Origin: Torymus aiolomorphi
Lineage: Eukaryota; Arthropoda; Insecta; Hymenoptera; Torymidae
Direction of reading: 5' to 3'
NCBI GenBank assembly: GCA_036365515.1
Contig: CM070873.1
Coordinates: forward strand, 215,931,376 to 215,995,375
Length of the DNA stretch: 64,000 bases
In this document: positions 58,906 through 64,000 of the stretch, piece by piece
Numbering within the stretch: the first letter of the stretch is position 1
Layout: each line of letters begins with the position of its first letter
Notes under the pieces: model-generated
The model's input: the letters and a program-made list of their open reading frames with translations, nothing else
Databases searched by the model: none
What the model was told of the DNA's origin: nothing
Program-made: the position numbers and the translations under genes

Positions 58906-59625
58906 CACGGAGAGAAATTTTAGAGTAAAAATTACCAAGGTGCCTTGGTAGCGCATGGATGGACTGTCAAAAGCCGTGATATTCCCAGGTTTCTAATACA
59001 ATTCATAAGTTTCCCAGGAAAAACTACCATAACCACTTAAACAAAATACCAAATTATCGGAATAAAAATTACCAGACACACTGGTAAAAATTGAGATCTA
59101 GTCATTTTTACAAGGTAACCTAAGAATTTTTACTAAGAAAACTGATAAATTTTACCAAATAACCTGGTATTTGTGTACTCGCGCATGCGCACTGCGCATT
59201 ATTGTGTTTCAGAAGATTGATACTAGAGGCGTGCGCGACGTTAAAATGAAAACAATACACATATTTTCAGTAAGTAATAACGGCGATTCAAATGACTGTT
59301 GGTAACAGCTTCCGTGGCGCAGTCGGTAGAACGTCGGACTCTCAACCCAAAGATCGTCGGATCGAATCCCGCTTCCGTAAAAATTTTTTTTCAGTTTAAT
59401 GTTTTTTCATCCTTGTTTCTGTTTCTATTTATATGTTAAAATACTATATATCCATCAATATGGATAAAAAAAGTTAATTTTTTTAATTTAAATTAACTAA
59501 AAAAAAATTTTACCAAGGCACTTTGGTAAAAAGTTTGAAATTGTCAGTCTGTCCATCCATTACCATAGAAACTGGTAATTTTGTCTGGAATATTTGTAAT
59601 TTTCACTACAAAATTTCTCTCCGTG
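58906..59625. mobile_element. 720-bp TA-flanked MITE
   Basis: CACGGAGAGAAATTTT at the left and its inverse at the right (ending CCGTG), flanked by TA. Further inside, TTACCAAGG(T/C)-CCTTGGTA palindromes occur near both ends. It contains the tRNA-like sequence at 59,308. Confidence 0.7.
59308..59377 (+). tRNA. tRNA-like sequence (pseudogene) within a MITE
   Basis: About 70 nt with an A-box-like TGGCGCAGTCGG, an anticodon loop CTCTCAA (anticodon CTC if real) and a B-box-like GGATCGAATCC. The ends do not pair: GCTTCCG occurs at both 5' and 3' ends instead of its complement, and the anticodon and T stems are imperfect. A tRNA-derived relic or Pol III promoter piece rather than a working tRNA. 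Confidence 0.4.
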
Positions 59626-59649
59626 TATAACACGAATAAATCCAATTTT

Positions 59650-59880
59650 TATGATATAAATATGGTTTCAATAAAAAGCAGATTTTAATTTGTCCCGTAG
59701 CAAAATATTAATTAGAAATCCAGATATATTAAAAATATTTCTTCCCGAGGTTGATATTTGGGGGTATAGTTACCGTTAATTTAATATTTTTCTCGACAAA
59801 AATGCGCCACTTTTCTTTTTCTAATTCCTAATTACCAGCATAAACTTTAAATAGAAGAATAATTCAAAAAATATCTTGGA
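59650..59880 (-). repeat. Inverted copy of the 30.9-31.1 kb repeat
   Basis: On the reverse strand it matches 30,935-31,140 over about 220 bp at roughly 80% (GCTGGTAATTA, GAGAAAAATATTAAATTAAC, CAACCTCGGGAA blocks). Confidence 0.65.
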
Positions 59881-60257
59881 GCGCGGGAGCGCTCCGAAGG
59901 CAAGTATAGAAGAAGCCTGAGGGTCGACCGCGCTACATATATACATTGAAATGGATGCCCGAGAAATTGAAATATTTACTGCAATTTTCAATCGCTTTTA
60001 TATTCACCCAAATTAAAATAACAGCATGCTATTTTATCATACTATGTTGCATAAAAAGTTTCATGTAAAAAGATGTTCTCATATTAGAGATATTAAATAG
60101 TGAACAATTTTATGTCTGGTTTCCGATTCTAAAATTTCTCCATGTTTCTCCATAAGATTCATAAACTATACATTTTTCTTCCGACAGTACATACTATAGC
60201 ATTTTTGTCCGACCACACATACTAATAATGAATGAATGGCGATGACGACAGAACAGA

Positions 60258-60315
<58 letters not shown>

Positions 60316-60777
60316 AGCGTCAGCGCCAGAGTATGTATAAGTTAGAAATAGTAGTTATTCAAAGATCTAAGAAAGCCAACTAAACTAATTAAAGAATGTA
60401 TACCTACGTGCATCAAAGGGGCAAATAACTTTGATTAGATAAGTATTGAACAGCTAAATGTTAAATGGCTACATTCATTTTTTAAAAATTGATACTTTGT
60501 GTGAATTTTTTTATATTTACAGATTATACAAGATTGTTTTACAGTCATTGAAATTCGATTTTGAATTGACTTGGATGGTTGTACAATGTAGACAAATGCT
60601 GAAAGTCTTATTCATTCTATTTTGAATATATAATATAGCCAATAATGTTGAGGTGTTCTAATTGTGTACTGTCTGAAAAATCTAATTTTGAATTAGCAAA
60701 AATGAACGAGTGTCCTCATGACCCTGCTGGTTATTTTATTATTTATTAATGGACAAGAAAAAGTTATTTTAATACAA
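59881..60777. other. Spacer with dispersed repeat and (GA)n
   Basis: Second copy of the GGAGCGCGGGAGCGCTCC repeat at its start; (GA)n at about 60,261-60,313. No gene. Confidence 0.5.
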
Positions 60778-61608
60778 CCCTGGTGGAAATTTAATTTGGG
60801 AAAAACGGTTTAAAACAATTCGTAACTGTTCAAATCTGTTTAAAACTGTTTATTAGTGTGAATTTTTGGACGTTTAAAACAGTTCTAAACAGTTATGAAC
60901 AATTTTGAACAGTTTTGAACAATTTTGAATTTTTGTATTGAAAATGTACTGATCAGACATTTATTTGATCAGTTTAAAACAGTCTTAAATAGTTATGAAA
61001 AATTTTAAACAGTTTTAAACAATTCAGAATTATTGTATTGAAAATGTACTGATCATCAGGAAATTATTTGAAATAGTTTAAAACAGTTTTGAACAGTTTA
61101 CAGCAGTTTTGAGCAAATTAAATTTCCAGTAAGGAAGCGACTTTTCGTCATATCTGCGATGACGGCGACATTAATAACTGTTCAAAACTGTTCAAAACTA
61201 TTCTAAACAAATTCATATTGTTCAAACGAAAGTTCAGAACGGATTCAAACTGTTCAAAATTGTTTGAAGCCATTCATAAATGTTCAAAACCATTTAAAAC
61301 TGTTTAAAACAGTTCATAACTGTTCAAAATTATTTTAAACTGTTTTAAATAAATTCTTATTAATTAATAATATTTTAATACAAAAGTTCAAAACAGTTTT
61401 AAATTGTTCGTAAATGTTTAAAAAAGTTCAAAAGTGTTCAAGACTGTTTAAAACTGTTCATAACTGTTTAGAACTGTTTTAAACGTCCAAAAATTCACAC
61501 TAATAAACAGTTTTAAACGGTTTTGAACAGTTTTAAACAATTTTAAACAGATTTGAACAGTGACGAATTGTTTTAAACTATTTTGAGCAAATTAAATTTC
61601 CACTAGGG
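60778..61608. mobile_element. Foldback element of period-11 AACAGTTTTGA units
   Basis: Ends CCCTGGTGGAAATTTAATTT and inverse CACTAGGG. Both arms (about 350 bp each) consist of dozens of variants of GTTTAAAACT/GTTCAAAACT at about 10-11-bp spacing; a block TTAGTGTGAATTTTTGGACG is inverted at 60,855 and 61,480. Centre at about 61,130-61,170 is unrelated. No gene. Confidence 0.7.
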
Positions 61609-62039
61609 TAGAACAGACGCTTAGGAATAGAATTATATTAAAGAAGATAGTAAGAATATAGTACTACTCAAGAAATAAAAACCAAACCAATATTAGCCTA
61701 TGGAAGAGCAGGCAAATACTATTTATGACAATATTTTTCAAGAAATGTATCTTCAACATGAAAATTTTTCATGAGATAGAATTTTAGAAGAATATTCAAA
61801 ATTTGTCTTCATATTTGACAGAACGAATAGAGGACTTGGATGTCAATGAAGAAAATGACAGTTTCATTGCTTTCAATGAATAACACATAAAACAAACAAC
61901 CAAGATGTTTATTTAGATAGTATTGGATTCAAAGTACGAAAAAAGTATTATGTATTGAAGTAAGTTTTTCAAAATAAGAAAAGAAAATTGTGATTTTCAT
62001 AGTTTGTCTATCTAGTTGAAAATTATATTGATACTAAAA
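61609..62039. other. Spacer without recognised gene
   Basis: Fragments of open frame only. Confidence 0.35.
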
Positions 62040-63140
62040 ATGTTGGGATTATTAAAAAATGACATCTAATCAGTGCTTTGTGTAATAAATAAAATAAAAT
62101 ACCGGTATGATGTGCTGCATGAAGTGCATATATAATCAAATGTTATTGATAACAAATAACATAGTGATTAAAAAATGACATCTAATCAGTATTTTGTGTA
62201 ATATAAAAAAAATAAAATACTGGTAAAACGTGTTGCATGAAGTGTTATATCAAATTTTAAAACTTCTACTTAAAATCAGTTTGAAATGTTTTGAAAATAG
62301 AACAAGTGTGTACTAATAAATAATTATATGTTATGAGGTTCATAAACTTCATAATAAGCTTTTGCATAGAAGAAAATATTGCTGAGTGACACGTGAGGTT
62401 ATAAATGTACAATATAATTTTCAGTGTTTTGTCTAATAATAAATAAAATATAGTATTGGTATGACGTGTTACATGAAGTGTTTATAATCAAATATTAAAA
62501 TTTCTCTTAAAAATCAGTTTGAAATGTTTTGAAAATAGAACAAGTGTGTACTAATAAATAATTAAATGTTATGAGGTTCATAAACTTCATAATAAGCTTT
62601 TGCATAGAAGAAAATATTGCTGAGTGACACGTGAGGTTATAAATGTACAATATAATTTTCAGTGTTTTGTTTAATAATAAATAAAATATAGTATTGGTAT
62701 GACGTGTTACATGAAGTGTTTATAATCAAATATTAAAATTTCTCTTAAAAATCAGTTTCAAATGTTTTGAAAATAGCTCAAGTGTGTATTAATAAATAAT
62801 TACATGTTATGAGGCTCATAAACTTGATAATAAGCTTTTGCATAGAAGAAAATGTTGCTGAGTGACACGCGAGGTTATATTATAAATATACAATATAATT
62901 TTCAGTGTTTTGTGTCATAATAAATAAAATATAGTACTGGTATGACGTGTTATATGAAGTGTTTATAATCAAATTTTAAAACTTTTATTAAAAATCAGTT
63001 TCAAATGTTTTGAGAATAGAATAAGTGTGCATTAATAAATAATTACACGTTATGAGGTTCATACACTTCATAATAAGCTTTAGCATAGAAGAAAATATTT
63101 CTGAGTGACACGTGAGGATATAAATATACAATATAATTTA
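62040..63140. repeat. ~240-bp satellite-like array, four to five copies
   Basis: Units share AATCAGTTT(G/C)AAATGTTTTG, ATAGAACAAGTGTGTACTAA, TTATGAGGTTCATAAACTTC, AAGCTTTTGCATAGAAG and GAGTGACACGTGAGG. Copies start near 62,190, 62,423, 62,664 and 62,904, with a partial one at 62,058. Confidence 0.8.
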
Positions 63141-64000
63141 TGATGCCTATTTGAAATATTGGTCTGAGTCTTGGTTTAAAAAGCATCTGTCATCTTTAAA
63201 AAACTTAGTCGAGAACAGTGCTGTGCTGTTGTACATATTTATTCAAGTGCCAATAAAAAAATTATGTCTAATGAACATGGAAGTACTGAAAAGAGCAAAA
63301 ATGATGTGTTATTGTGAAAATTTCAAGGAATGAAAGTGCTCAGTTAATCTATTTTATGATTTTTTCACGGTAGGAGATGTCAAAATGTTTCAGAGAAGTT
63401 TTCAGTACATAATTTTCTATACAAGATTCAGATAATAATAATGTTTAATTCATCAACTGGTTGTGTTTTTAATTTTACAAGATTATGTATATGATGAAAA
63501 AAAAAAATATTATGAAAAAGAAATATGTGGATACCAAAATAATGAAGCTAATTTCAGCTTTAGAATGTGCAATAGAAGGCTAGAGGTAATTTTTAGCATA
63601 ATGTAATAATAATTTGTCAAAAAAAAACAAGATCAAATGGATGCATAAGAGTGTTTTGTGAAAAAACTTAGTATCAGGTGCTCTTACGTAAGGGTAATTG
63701 ACTTGGCAAACTTTGAGCTTCGCATTTCGTAAAGGCTAGAGAATTAGGTGATTTCAGAGAAATAGATGCGAAAGAGTAGTTTTTAAAAAACTTTGTTCCA
63801 CCGGCTGCTATGGAAAAGGTAGTTGACATGAAAACGCAACTTCTCAGCCAACTTTGAGCTTCGAGTTTTATAAAAGCAAGAGAATCAGGTGATACAGAGA
63901 TTTGAATTGTAATTCTGAGAACTTGTACTTTTTTCTTTTATTCCTTGCGATAGCTACAAAGAAAAAATATATTATTGTTATCTTTCTTAACAACTTTAAA
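63141..64000. other. AT-rich region with a ~155-bp direct repeat
   Basis: AACTTTGAGCTTCG-(A/G)TTT-GTAAA/ATAAA and GAGAAT(T/C)AGGTGAT recur at 63,708-63,755 and 63,850-63,895. A 60-codon frame at 63,151 matches nothing I know. Confidence 0.4.

Noticed and set aside
59308..59377. Functional tRNA-Glu(CTC)
   Set aside because: Acceptor ends are direct, not inverted, copies and two other stems are imperfect; kept only as a tRNA-like relic.

Overview
This is a nuclear window from an insect. It holds two single-copy host genes on the left (Mcm10 and eRF1, with insect-style short introns) followed by about 54 kb of nested mobile elements. A hymenopteran is my best guess from the AT-rich background and the element mix, but nothing here proves the order.

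Layout. 1-9.1 kb: Mcm10 (plus) converges with eRF1 (minus, eight exons plus one of two alternative last exons). 9.1-10.3 kb: GC-rich upstream part of eRF1. 10.3-18.9 kb: several foldback/MITE elements; one is split by a 7,275-bp LTR element (600-bp LTRs, GCTG target duplication, primer-binding site and polypurine tract visible) that has no reverse transcriptase and whose main ORF carries ten CCHC zinc knuckles. 19.1-20.5 kb: a broken SWIM-domain gene fragment and small repeats. 23.1-28.6 kb: a GC-rich non-LTR retrotransposon of the R1 type sitting inside a (TAA)n microsatellite. 29.3-31.3 kb: foldback elements and a degenerate ~300-bp repeat array.

31,969-52,259 is the centrepiece: a complete Polinton/Maverick, 20,291 bp, with ~549-bp terminal inverted repeats starting AGTAGATAGG and a perfect 6-bp target duplication (CAGATC). 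It landed on a splice acceptor of an already broken pogo/Tc-type transposase gene, whose halves lie at 52.3-53.4 kb and 31.3-32.0 kb. It carries protein-primed DNA polymerase B, a retroviral-type integrase with chromodomain, packaging ATPase, adenain-like protease fused to a phospholipase A2 domain, major and minor capsid proteins, a fibre-like protein and several accessory genes, i.e. replication, integration, capsid building and packaging in one unit. The minor capsid gene is cut by a 5'-truncated Penelope-like retroelement (14-bp target duplication, hammerhead-type ribozyme motif). Almost every Polinton gene has the same core promoter: a TATA box followed 29-31 bp later by a TCAGT/TCATT initiator.

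52.3-64 kb: the 5' half of the split transposase, a mariner-like element whose long repeats are packed with TCAAGGTCA nuclear-receptor-type sites, two TA-flanked MITEs (one holding a tRNA-like sequence), a period-11 foldback element and a ~240-bp satellite-like array.

Frame breaks in several mobile-element genes sit at homopolymer runs, while Mcm10 and eRF1 are intact. Unpolished consensus in repeats is therefore a serious alternative to real decay.
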